Source: Tetracentron sinense
Taxonomy: Eukaryota; Streptophyta; Magnoliopsida; Trochodendrales; Trochodendraceae
NCBI GenBank assembly: GCA_015143295.1
Contig: CM026565.1
Location: forward strand, 10,662,041-10,726,040
DNA length: 64,000 nucleotides
Direction: 5' to 3'
The notes under the pieces were generated by a model. It made no database searches and had not been told where the DNA came from. It saw nothing but the letters and a program-made list of their open reading frames with translations. A program made the position numbers and the translations under genes. Position 1 is the stretch's first letter, and every line of letters begins with the position of its first letter. Of the stretch, positions 45,002-54,359 are shown piece by piece.

Positions 45002-45190
45002 CAAGGAGGTTGGTAGCCTAAGTGAAGGGTACTAGCCTTTAGCTCACAAGTGAAATGAAATAATTACATGTCAACGAGGGTGGTAGCCCAAGTGAAGGGT
45101 GCTAGCCTCTAGCTCACAAGTGAAAGGAAACAAGTACATGTCAAGGAGGTTGGTAGCCCAATTGAAGGGTGCTAGCCTCTGGCTCACAAG
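45002..45190. repeat. Tandem repeat (68-bp class), interrupted array
   Basis: Three copies of the reverse form AAGGAGGTTGGTAGCCC...GTGCTAGCCTCTGGCTCAC. The solo LTR at 45216 landed inside the array, and a fourth copy continues at about 47645-47682. Confidence 0.85.
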
Positions 45191-45705
45191 AAAAGGAAAT
45201 ATCAAGGAGGTTAGTTGTAGAGACCCGAATCTTTTTCATGTTTTTAGTGCATTGCATTAAGGGTATTTTAGTCTTTATAAGGTGTTAAAGTGTGTGTATT
45301 TATATCTAATTATGGTGATGTAAACTAGGCTTAATCAACTTGTAGCGGATGGATGTCATAGCACATCCTAAACTTTATGAAGCTCTAGTTTTGGCACTGT
45401 TTACTGGAATTGTGTGATTCTTGAACCATTAGAAAGGTGTTGGAACCCTCTGCGAGGTTCATGTTTAGTGTTTTTCCTCATTTTGAGTTTAAGTCAAGTC
45501 AATAGTGAGTTTTGTTTAATGGAATTACAGATCAGTCAACTTTGGGGATATTTTAGTCTATAAATTAAGTGAAAATTGGAAATTCTAAAACGTCAGAAAT
45601 GTTCATTTTCGAGAGACGAATCCAACGCAAGTTGAATCGTCAAAATCCGATGAACGAGTAAAAAGTTATGGCCAAAACAGTAAAGCGGGTCAAAAATCTA
45701 TAGGC

Positions 45706-45892
45706 AACCGATCGCTCGGTCAGAAGTAGCGATCGATCGGTCCAAAACCGATCGATCGGTATCTATCGACTGGTCCAAAATTTTGTATGGGGAAATTTTT
45801 CAGAGAGTGTGTTTTTGACCGATCGCCCGGTCATAAACACCGATCGATCGGTAGGCAACCGATCGCTCGGTCATAACCACCGATCGCTCGGT
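45706..45892 (+). promoter_or_regulatory. Palindromic box array (CCGATCGATCGG type)
   Basis: About nine boxes, many perfect (ACCGATCGATCGGT near 45748 and 45839; ACCGATCGCTCGGTC near 45708, 45859). The array ends about 65 bp upstream of the TATA box, the clearest promoter-proximal placement in the window. Confidence 0.65.
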
Positions 45893-45956
45893 CCTTCGTG
45901 TTTTTGCTGATTTTTAGTATGGGCTTTTTGGTCTTTTTGTTCTCAGACCTTGGGGC

Positions 45957-45964
45957 TATAAATA
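45957..45964 (+). promoter_or_regulatory. TATA box of solo LTR
   Basis: GGGGCTATAAATAGGGGGTCC. The donor-like AAG|GT follows 202 bp later, as in the LTR at 22078. Confidence 0.75.
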
Positions 45965-47238
45965 GGGGGTCCTACTCGAAATATTAAAATACTCCACCTA
46001 GTTCTAACCTAATTTGGCAAAAAGGGGGAGAAACCCTAGGGTTTGAGAGAGGGTTTTCTTGGAGAAGGAGGAGATTGATAGGAGATTGCAAGAAAAGTTT
46101 GGGAAGCTTCTCCAAATCGTCTCGGGAGCGTTTTGAATCCAAGGGAAGGATTCCTAAGGTCGATATATTATCCTAATCAACTCTATTTTAAGGTTTTATG
46201 AATGTTGATGTGCTAAGAATTGTAGAAATAGATAGTTGATGCATTTTCCCTAATTTTCTATGAAATAAGCTAATTATGGATGAGAATGTGAATGGAAATA
46301 TGGATTTGAATGTGGATAGAATGTATGGAGGATGGGAAATGTATGGAGGATGGGATTAATTTGTGGATGTGGATGAATATATGGATTGTATGGATGGAAT
46401 TATGATTTGATGAATGCATGAAAAAGGTAGAGAAACAATGGGTTCATATTATGTGTACACAAGGTGTTTGTGAAAATGCTTGAAAGGATAAATGCTATTA
46501 TACTCTTATGAAATGGTGGTAAATTGATTATGAATTGTGTTAAGGATTATGATAAGATATATATGTGATTGTTTGGTAAGTATATCTAATTACTTGCATG
46601 GAAATTGGTAGTCGGGAAGGTAAGAACTTAGAGAAAAATCTCTCAGACCGGGAATTCTCTAACTATTTGGTATGGGACATATAGTGGAGTTTCCATGGTG
46701 GGAGATCGGAACCTAAGCAATTACCAACTCAAATATTAATTTCGACACTTAAGCACATATGCACATGTATGTTAAGATAAGAGTCTCACAAGTCACACAT
46801 ATGGACTACAAGCATGAACATGGCATACGTATGACATTCTGAATAAGCATAAGCATGGTATGGTCCGTATCCGCCAAGAACGGCATGTCTCATTACTGTG
46901 TGATCTGAATAAGTGCATAAGGCATGGTCCGTATCCGCCAAGAACGGCATGTCTCATCCGTGTATGATCTGAATAAGTGCATAAGCATAAGCATCTCACA
47001 AGCACGTGGTCTCGTAAGCATAAGTACCTCATAAGTGTATAGTTTTCTAAGTCTAAGATTCTCACAAGTACACGAGTCAAGGTGATGATATGATGTATAT
47101 GCGCACACGTTCTTCCGCACTCTGATTATGTTATTATGCTATTGGATATGTTTCTGACTAAGTGCAGGTATATTATTATTGTTGATTGGATTCTATATAC
47201 ACTGAGTACCTTTGTACTCAGCCGGACTTTGTCTTGGC

Positions 47239-47356
47239 AGGTTTAGAGCAGGAGTACACGGCGGAGCCGTGGGTTGAGGAGTCTTACCTCGAGGAAGGAG
47301 GTGAAGGTGAGCCTTCTGAGGAGGGAGCCGGAGACTTGGGCGGCTACACCTCTTAG
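47239..47356 (+). other. Acidic micro-ORF in LTR
   Basis: Following GGCAG|GT the frame reads LEQEYTAEPWVEESYLEEGG, then an EGEPSEEGAGDLGGY tail, to TAG at 47356. It has the same core (EPWVEE-Y-EE) as 25222-25380. The preceding LSRT-like stretch is one base out of frame and no ATG is near, so translation would need splicing. Confidence 0.4.
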
Positions 47357-48456
47357 TTTACATTTCTTTTCATTGAGAGAGCTTTGTATTTGACTTTTAG
47401 AGGATGTTGCTCAGTAGACTTCTTATTAGTTGTGTATCAGACTTGTTGGTTCATTGTGAGTTGTATATATAGACCTTAGACTTGTGCAGGTTGGATTGGG
47501 TTTATATATATCGGAATTTTATTACTCTCATTTTTGAAGACTCGTGTAGTAGCCTTGTATGCATGGATTTAAGCAGGTTTAAGTAATGTGGCGATTCCAA
47601 AGTCCTATTTTAGCCTTGTGGGATTTTGGGGTCGTTACATTAGTAGCCCAGGGAGGTGTGGGTGCTAGCCTCTGGCTCACAAGTATACAAGTCAAGAACA
47701 AGTCAAGACATGAAATACAAGACAAGACAGACATGCATGCATGATTTTCACAAGCAAGACCGAGATGTGAAAAAGGTTTCTGAACATGAGTTTTACCGGG
47801 GTTTTCGTATTCATGCACGCATGTCAAGATGATTATATTGCTTCATGTTCAATCCTATTTATCTCATGCTGTTAGTATTGCTTTAAATCAATATGTTGTA
47901 TTGTGTTCGTTGTGGTTATGCTTTTGTTATTGCTATGGTTAGCTAGTAGCTTGTACTCGCTGAGTATTCCATACTCAGCCGAACTTTTATGTCGGCAGGT
48001 TCCGTGGATGTCCTTAACCTTGAGCCAGTACATAGAGGAGAGGGAGCCACCTTATCTCGCTGCAGTCTCAGGAGGATAGGGACTTGGACGTATGGCCATA
48101 CCTCGACTACTGTTGAGAGGAGAGTGTTAGAGAGTTCCTTTTTGTATTTTGATAGGTAGGCATGTCCACCTTTATTTTGATTATGTTTTGTACATGATAA
48201 CTTGGAATATTATTTTGGAGTCACAGAAAAAAAGAAAAAGTTAGTTCACGTTTCCGCACTCATGATTTGCTTCCGTACTCTACTTATTAGAATTATTATA
48301 TCATGGTTAGCCTTGTTCATTACAAGATGGTTTGGCAGGTACGTACAGTCACACCTAAAGTATCCCTTAACTCTTAGGGGTTATTTTGGGGCGCGACAGT
48401 ATCTTGTATTAAATGCTAATGTTTTGTAACATGTTTAGTTAGTAGTTTGTATATGT

Positions 48457-48620
48457 TGAGTATTCAATACTCAGCCGAACTGTTATTTTGGTAGGTTCCA
48501 GGTTCGACGTTCGTCCTCTGATGCCTTGGGTCGAGGAGGTTCATGGAGAGTAGGAGGTTGCTTGGGATTATCATACAGATGCAAGGGGCTTTGACATGTG
48601 GCCTTATGGGGGAATTTGAG
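48457..48620 (+). other. Acidic micro-ORF region of third-family LTR (with stop)
   Basis: Hairpin GAGTATTCAATACTC (48458-48472), then ILSRTVILVG, then RPLMPWVEEVHGE, a stop (TAG), and the frame continues to GFDMWPYGGI before TGA. Compared with 25222-25380, LSRT, G at the AG|GT, PWVEE and the D-WPY tail are all conserved in the same frame. This older copy has one internal stop. Confidence 0.45.
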
Positions 48621-48881
48621 TATGAGAAACACGTATTTTGAGATTTTGTTTTGGGGATTTTCTTGTGGGGTTGAGTTGGTAACTCAAGTGCTGGATCTTG
48701 TGTATAGGTTGTAGTTTTATTCAGTCTTTTGTCTATGTTAACACTTGGAAGAACTTTTATATAGAAGAAATTTCCAGGTTCAATATTTGATAGGCCTTAT
48801 ATACTCTCTGACAAGATAGTTTAAGTATAAGTCATGATGCCAAAGTCTCATTTCTCCTAGGTGAGGTTTTGGGTCGTGACA

Positions 48882-49917
48882 CCTATGTTGAAGCTTCTTT
48901 ATATCAACAAAGGTACTATAGTCTTTCCACCGCTAATTACAAGCTCTGGTTACACATTGAACAATCCATTGGGAATCCGATTGACACTAATGCTGCTGAA
49001 ATTACTTAGACATGGCTGCTTCTTGGCCTCTTAAGATGCCAAATAATTCCATGGAGATCACACTGGTCTGGAAGGCTATTGGTCGACTCTAATAAAAAAT
49101 AATTTCTGTCATCAATGTTTTTTCTTGGTACGGATGGTGTCCTAAAGCTTTCGAGCCAAGGACTAGTCCCTATGGGTATCCGCACTGCCCCAAATTTCCC
49201 CTATGGATACCAGGATATTTTTTGAGGAATGCTAGCCCGTCACATTTACTCCAAATTATCCATAGATGCAAGATGAGCCTAACACGTGGAGATGTTTCAT
49301 TATTTTAACACTTTAAAAGTAAAAGTCAGAGGATGTTTTACATTTGGCGCACCTCAGTTGCGTCTTTGGAAGATTTGCGACTAGGGCTAGCAAAATCCTA
49401 ATTTAATTTGGGTATTTCAACCCAATTTTTTTTTCAAGGATTGGTAACCTACTTGCCAAATCCTACAATCATGTCCAAATTAGGGATCAACCTCAGCTTA
49501 TCTTTTTCATGTTGTTTAAAACATTATTTAAAACAATATTCTTTTTTTTTTTAATACAGTGGACCAATAGGCTACAACAGGGCTGCTGCGCATCTGCTTT
49601 CCATCCCAAGCCACCCTCATTCCTTTCCACATGAACAATAGGCAGCAGGTGTTGCTTCTTTTCATTTTCTTTATTGTTATAATTGATAGACTTGTTAATT
49701 GTTTTCAGTGGAATAGAAGGAATATAAATGAATAGCACAAATATTTCGAAGATTTAGAAATGAAAACATAACCAGCTTCCCTCTATCATTATTCTTGTTT
49801 TCCAGACCCTTAACCGTATTGACTTTGGGATCTTTTTTCTTCTTCTTCTCTCTCTCTCTATCTCTCCACCATATTCTACTAGGAGAGAAGACAAAAAAAA
49901 GGGAGTTAGAGGAGGTT
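48882..49917. other. Intergenic stretch with one dispersed repeat
   Basis: No gene recognised. At 49120-49190 the phrase TTCGAGCCAAGGACTAGTCC followed by TGGGTATCCGCAC recurs at 55695-55745 (TTCGAGGCAAGGACTAGTCC, TGGGTGTCCGCAC), so both are copies of one dispersed repeat. The 48890-49080 segment has an open-looking frame (YVEASLYQQRYYSLSTANYK) that I do not recognise. Confidence 0.4.
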
Positions 49918-50807
49918 TTATTGTTGATAAAAGTCTGAAAACGGGTGATCCAAGTGAAAGGGCACTTGTTGAGTAGCAGTGAAGCACAAGAGTTCCCCAT
50001 GTTGCATTTGTGTTTGAGCTAGTTGTTGTTGTTGTTGCTGCTGCTGCTGTTGCTGTTGGGCTTGTTGTGCACTGTAGAAGGCCATTCGACCCTGTGTCTT
50101 TGCAAGTTCACGTTGAATCGCAATAATCTGTTGTTGTAATTGAGAGATGATCCCAACACACCCATAAACTGGATCTAGAATCCTTGAAGTTGCCTCGAAA
50201 GAAATGCAATCTGCTGCGTCTCGGCGTTGATGGACTGGGAGATGCTGCCCAGAGATAGAAGAAAGAAAATATGTTAGTCGAGTTCGGTTCGGTGAAATAT
50301 GCAATCTAGAACCTCAAGTCTTGTGGGTCTACGGTTTTGAGCCCCACCCAGGTCTGTTGCTCTTCTTCTCCCTAGATTATTGAGGGGTCTAGCCTTGGCT
50401 GCTTTTTTAATATTTAATCTTAACAAAAAAAAATCAAAAATCCCTTCCCTATATACATAAAGTTCAGGATTAGCATAAGGAAAGGGAAAAAAAAAAACTT
50501 ATTACTTATATCCAGAATCCCATGCATTAGAAATCATTATTAAATGGCATTTTTAATGTTAACTATAATTATTCATTTGTATTTAGATTCGTTTTAAATA
50601 TAACTAAATCCTGAAATTCAAAAAGAAATTAAATAGAAAGAAAATATATACCTGTAGCATCTTAGTAATGTTGCTGGCACCAAAGATTTTATGAACACAG
50701 GCAAATCTCTGAGGATTTGTGGAGGGAAAATAAGGAGCCAAAACGCAATCTTGATCGCATCTTCTTCGAAGTGACTTGCAAGCTGCACAACGAGTGGAAT
50801 TGGACAT
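49918..50807 (-). CDS. LOB-domain transcription factor, class I (LBD23/LBD24-like)
   Basis: Two exons: 50807-50652 (ATG, 52 codons, donor CTACAG|GTATAT) and 50244-49918 (acceptor GGGCAG|CATCTC, TAA), 160 aa, intron 407 bp in the conserved LBD position after KMLQ. Domains: zinc-finger-like [15 protein letters not shown] (CX2CX6CX3C, residues 7-21), the GAS block ([20 protein letters not shown]...), the invariant [14 protein letters not shown], and a leucine-zipper-like helix, so class I. A glutamine tract (about 12 Q) and a short C-terminus follow. It would be a nuclear DNA-binding regulator of lateral-organ boundary or vascular development. All key residues are intact. The conserved [12 protein letters not shown] replaces the usual R-DAV-SL-FEA. 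It is the only apparently complete host gene here. Confidence 0.9.
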
Positions 50808-51689
50808 TGTTGGATTCTGTGGAATCTACAAAGAGATTTTCTTTGGATCCTTAGAAAATCAAATCTAAACGTGTAATCTCGTTTAAGATTTTTTGAAATA
50901 TAAAGGACGTTGTGACTTTTTGGAGGTGAGTATGAGAGACTAAAGTTGGAAAGGTCACAACGGCTAGAAATTCAAACGAGTTAGAGGAGCAAAGGTAAAT
51001 TTGTGGAAACATGAGAAGCTTTCCTGAATTAGAGAAGATCAAAGGTGGCAGGCAAAAAAAACCAAGATTGTTACCAAATGGGTCCCAAAGGATACAATGA
51101 CACGATGCAATAGGAAATAATAGGTATTGAGGAATAAATGTAAATATGGTGAGTATAATTATGAACAGAGCTCCGGTTAACAGTCAACTGAAGCAAAACC
51201 AAAAATTGCCTTGGAAATTTAGGGGTATTTTGGAAAAATTTTACTGTAAAAAAATACCCTTCTTTGTGTTCCTAATTACCAAATTATCATTTCTCAAGGC
51301 AAATTTTGGGTTGCTCCGGTTGACTAATTCAACCCTGTTCATAGTTAAACTCATAGATGGTGGTACCCACTACGCAACCTACATTTTAGTTCCGGCTAGG
51401 CCTAGATTTTGGCAGAATGGTCTATGTTGGGGCTTAGTTTTGACCCAAAGTTGAGCTAAGGCAGGTTCGGACTAACTCCAGCTTAACTATGAACAAGAGC
51501 TCTATGAAGAGGAGCTCCAGTTCAGTTGAACCGATAACCGGAGCAACCCCAAAAAGACCCTTATGGCAGTGGTATTTTTGCTATTACAAATGCAAAGAAG
51601 GGTATTTCTATCACTAAACTTTTTCCATGTAATTCCCAATTTGTAATTACAAATACAAAGAAGAGTATTTCTATCAATAAACTTTTTCT
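50808..51689. other. Upstream region of the LBD gene with MITE-like segments
   Basis: No TATA or coding feature assigned with confidence. At 51155-51360 and 51490-51620 are related short segments (GTTCATAGTTAA, GAGCTCCGGTTAACAG/GAGCTCCAGTTCAG, AAAAATACCCTTCTTTG/AAGAAGGGTATTT) in inverted arrangement. GGCAAATTTTGGGTTGCTCCGG recurs at 52632, consistent with MITE remnants. Confidence 0.35.
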
Positions 51690-51848
51690 ACACACCAGGG
51701 CTTTGTCCCAATGGTAAGTGTATCCCTTCCGTAAGGAAGTGGTTCTGGGATCCATTCCCGTGAGGGTGCGAGTCGGTTTACTCTCCTCCTGTCCCACTAA
51801 CTTGAGCAGATACTGCCTAACCATATAAACTGTACCAAAAAAAAAAAA
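51690..51848 (+). mobile_element. SINE with 17-bp target-site duplication
   Basis: Body with pol III A-box-like CCCAATGGTAAGTG, B-box-like GGTTCTGGGATCC (51741-51753) and 3' oligo(A) after TGTACC. It is flanked by a perfect duplication ATCAATAAACTTTTTCT at 51673-51689 and 51849-51865. The perfect duplication means a fairly recent insertion. Confidence 0.88.
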
Positions 51849-51972
51849 ATCAATAAACTTTTTCTTGTAATTCCTAAAATATCCCCATCAACGCCTTTTT
51901 CCAGTCTATTCTAATTATTTGTTCATCGGGAACTCCTTCGAACAATGCTCTAGTTGAAGAGATAACTGGGGA

Positions 51973-52513
51973 TAGGGGCGGAGCCAGGAATTTTAACTTA
52001 AGGGGGCCAAAATACATGTATAAAAACTAATTGATTTGAGGGTATGGAGCTTGGGGCTTTGAGGCATGGGTCTGGAGAAATTTTTTTTTTGGGTACTTTT
52101 TTTTTAGAGAATTTTTTCCCAATTTTTCCCTTGAGGTCACCTTTTGACGTCCGTTAACTGTGGTTAAGATTCACTCCCCTATCCTTGGTTTTAGAAAAAA
52201 TATCAATATTTTTTCAAACCCTAGTTAAAATTCACTAACTCCTAAGGTTAAATTTTTTTCAATATTTTAATCTAAAAACCAAGGATAGGTAGGTGAACCC
52301 TAAGAGTGGGTGAATTTTAACCATAGTTAACGAGTATCAATAGGGACATGTGGCGACCTCAAGGGCACAACAATTGGGGGCCACTATATATAAGACAAAA
52401 TAAATTTGGGGGGCCAACTATACTAATAATATTTAAAAAAAATTGAGGGGCCACTTTTTATACCATCCCATGAAGATCTTAAAAAAAAATTGGGGGGGCC
52501 GTGTCCGCCCCTG
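51973..52513. mobile_element. hAT-like non-autonomous element (TSD ACTGGGGA)
   Basis: Terminal inverted repeats TAGGGGCGGAGCC... and ...GTGTCCGCCCCTG, with a perfect 8-bp duplication ACTGGGGA at 51965-51972 and 52514-52521. An 8-bp duplication with CAGGGGCGGA-type ends is diagnostic of the hAT superfamily. No transposase. It carries a second MITE inside. Confidence 0.88.
52110..52380. mobile_element. MITE family A nested in the hAT element
   Basis: Long imperfect inverted repeat: CCCTTGAGGTCACC...GTTAACTGTGGTTAAGATTC...CTATCCTTGGTTTTAG against CTAAAAACCAAGGATAG...GAATTTTAACCATAGTTAAC...GGCGACCTCAAGGG. Diverged relatives at 9125-9232 and 57479-57728. Confidence 0.7.
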
Positions 52514-52521
52514 ACTGGGGA

Positions 52522-53149
52522 GACCTAAAATTTTCCTTTCACAGGCTATTTTGTGAATTATAGAAAAAGGTTTTAGCTGACAGAAATACCCCCACCTTTA
52601 TATTTGTAACTATTAATTCACCCCTGCCATAAGGCAAATTTTGGATTGCTCGGATTATCTCTCCTATTCATAGTTAATCTCTTACATAGAATACTAGCCG
52701 GCATAAAATTATATTAAAATGAACTTGTTTTATGTTATTAGCAAATGATGTACTACTAATTGTTGAAAGAGATAGTAAATCTAAAATTAGAATTGTGAAG
52801 AGATATCTTAGAATCTAAAGTATTTCTAGTTATAAAACGGTCCTTGACTTTGATCCTACTCGCATGGGAAAGGCCACATGTATGGGGATTTTATGTTTTA
52901 CTTTTTAATAATAACTAAAATATCCTCTATTATTTTTGTTCTTTAACACGGTTATTGATCGCATCGCCAACGATCGTAGACAACCACGCAGCCTACTTTA
53001 CTAGTCAAAAGGGAATTAGAGGGAGAGAGGGTCTTAGAGGTAGGGGAAGGGATGGTTGGACAGCATATATGAGAGAGAGAGAGAGAGATGTCTAAAATAA
53101 AATGAGGGAGATAGAAAACCAACAAAGAATAGGAAAATTATCATTCATA
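52522..53149. other. No recognisable gene
   Basis: AT-rich, with a (GA)n stretch at 53072-53088 and the MITE-like GGCAAATTTTGGATTGCTC at about 52632. Nothing coding seen. Confidence 0.5.
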
Positions 53150-54357
53150 GTTAAAACTAGCATTGTTTCGTTATATATTGATCCCTAAAAATCACAGATC
53201 CAACATGAAAGGCACTGGATCACCAATTTTTAGCAATTGAACGTTGATTTTTAACAATTGGTCCATGGTTTCGAGAGTTGAATCATTGATTAAAAGAAAA
53301 GAAAAGGGATTTAGTAAGTGGTATGGTTTTAGAAAATATTTTATTTTATAAGAATAGGTTTTCTAATATGGATTAGTGAGTTGTTAGTATGCGTAACAGT
53401 TTTTGGGTTTTGGTTTATGATCGATTATGGGTAATTGGATCCCTACATATAAACCAATGTGGGTATCCCATATAGGCGTTCTCAATAATAGGATACTACT
53501 AACCCATAGCCTATAAAATCTTTTGGAGCTCCAAGACACTTATTTAAGTTATGAGAAACTAGTTCTCATATGAAAACTTTTTACAAAACTGTTTTATTGA
53601 ATGATTTACAATTTTATAGAAAATAGTATATGGAATTCTTTTGTTTCAAAAGCACCTGCGCAAGATTTAAGCTTAACAATTTGCTTTCCCCAAAATTTGG
53701 ATAATCTCCAAATTTAATGGGCATGAATTTCATTTTGGATATGATCATCATCACTTGAACAGGTCTTTGATTATCCAATTGTCACCTCTTCATAGTCTCT
53801 AAATTTAGAGAGTACTTAGGTAATCCAAACAATTATTAGATCACTGCTCAGTGATCAATGAAGTCCTTAAATCTAAAGATTATTAGATCAAATTTATTGT
53901 GAATGAGAGATCATCAATTTGATAGTATGTTTATGTAAGATGTCTCTCATTATATACAATTGGTCAATATACATTTAAGCACACATATGTTGATGTGTGA
54001 CTCCACTATAATAGCTCGAGATAAAGTTATATGTCAACTATTGAGAACATCTAAACATTGTAACAGTCATATAAATGAAGTGTCCAGCTTCACCCATAGT
54101 TGTGACTATATTAGGAATAAGAAATCGAATAGCTAATTAATATGCATGTGTCAGTTCATAACTAATCACTTAGCTCGTTTACAATATGTCCTAAGGACCT
54201 TACCCGGTATCTCATACTGTATAGATCATCCTATGATCTCGGTTAATTACTCATAATGAATACCATAAGATAAGTAATAAGACTTTTTATTAATCAAATC
54301 AATACAGTCTTACAAACTTAATGACTTTTAAGGGCATTATTTCTAATAGTGAGGTGG
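53150..54357 (-). repeat. Angela-like copia LTR, inverted, decayed (left end approximate)
   Basis: The right end reads in reverse TATTAGAAATAATGCCCTTAAAAGTCATTAAG, matching the start of 40055-42257. The following segments (ATGATTTATAC.. ATGAGATATCG.., AGACTACAC.. TAAATGTA.., CTCTCATT) follow in order in reverse to about 53300, and a weak match to the 3' end near 53160-53235. Confidence 0.6.
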
Positions 54358-54359
54358 CA

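Larger units (their letters stand above)
45216..47639 (+). mobile_element. Tekay-type solo LTR (TSD TTAGT), innermost insertion
   Basis: TGTAGAGACCC at 45216 to GGGTCGTTACA at 47639 (2424 bp), duplication TTAGT at 45211-45215 and 47640-47644. It is the same subfamily as 22078-24368 (shared ends, shared TATA context). Parts: box array 45706-45892, TATA 45957, donor-like CTAAG|GTCGATAT at 46159, two-copy repeat of GGTCCGTATCCGCCAAGAAC (46859-46950), hairpin GAGTACCTTTGTACTC at 47203-47218, acceptor-like GGCAG|GT at 47241. Confidence 0.93.
43581..48398 (+). mobile_element. Tekay LTR of the complete-element family (TSD GTATC), itself interrupted
   Basis: TGTAGCATCCC at 43581 to GGGGCGCGACA at 48398, with duplication GTATC at 43576-43580 and 48399-48403. 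Without the nested solo LTR (45216-47639 plus one TTAGT) its own length is about 2389 bp, against 2469 in the complete element. Same parts: boxes, donor-like TTTCAAG|GTTAGTAC (44402), tandem repeat, hairpin GCTGAGTATTCCATACTCAGC (47960-47980) and acceptor-like GGCAG|GT (47999). The micro-ORF region (47985-48110) keeps SAGSVDV and, in another frame, DLDVWPYLDYC, so it has a frameshift. It is a solo LTR. Confidence 0.92.
38661..48881 (+). mobile_element. Old Tekay-type LTR (third family) broken by nested insertions
   Basis: Own sequence is 38661-40054, 42263-43580 and 48404-48881 (about 3.2 kb). The 5' ~110 bp is missing, and the 3' end is GGGTCGTGACA at 48881. It shares the block GAGTCCAACGCAAGTTGAATCG (38844) with the other Tekay LTRs but carries a different box motif and a different tandem repeat. 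Insertions: copia solo LTR 40055-42257 and Tekay LTR 43581-48398. Donor-like TCAAG|GTAGATAC at 39363, acceptor-like GGTAG|GT at 48494. Confidence 0.75.

Noticed and set aside
43581-48398. A full-length Tekay element rather than an LTR
   Set aside because: No gag or pol lies between its ends. The only interior foreign sequence is a solo LTR with its own TTAGT duplication.
50305-50430. Small SINE in the LBD intron (GGTTTTGAGCCCC with an A-rich tail)
   Set aside because: The B-box match is weak, no A box or target duplication was found, and the A-tract may be ordinary intron sequence.
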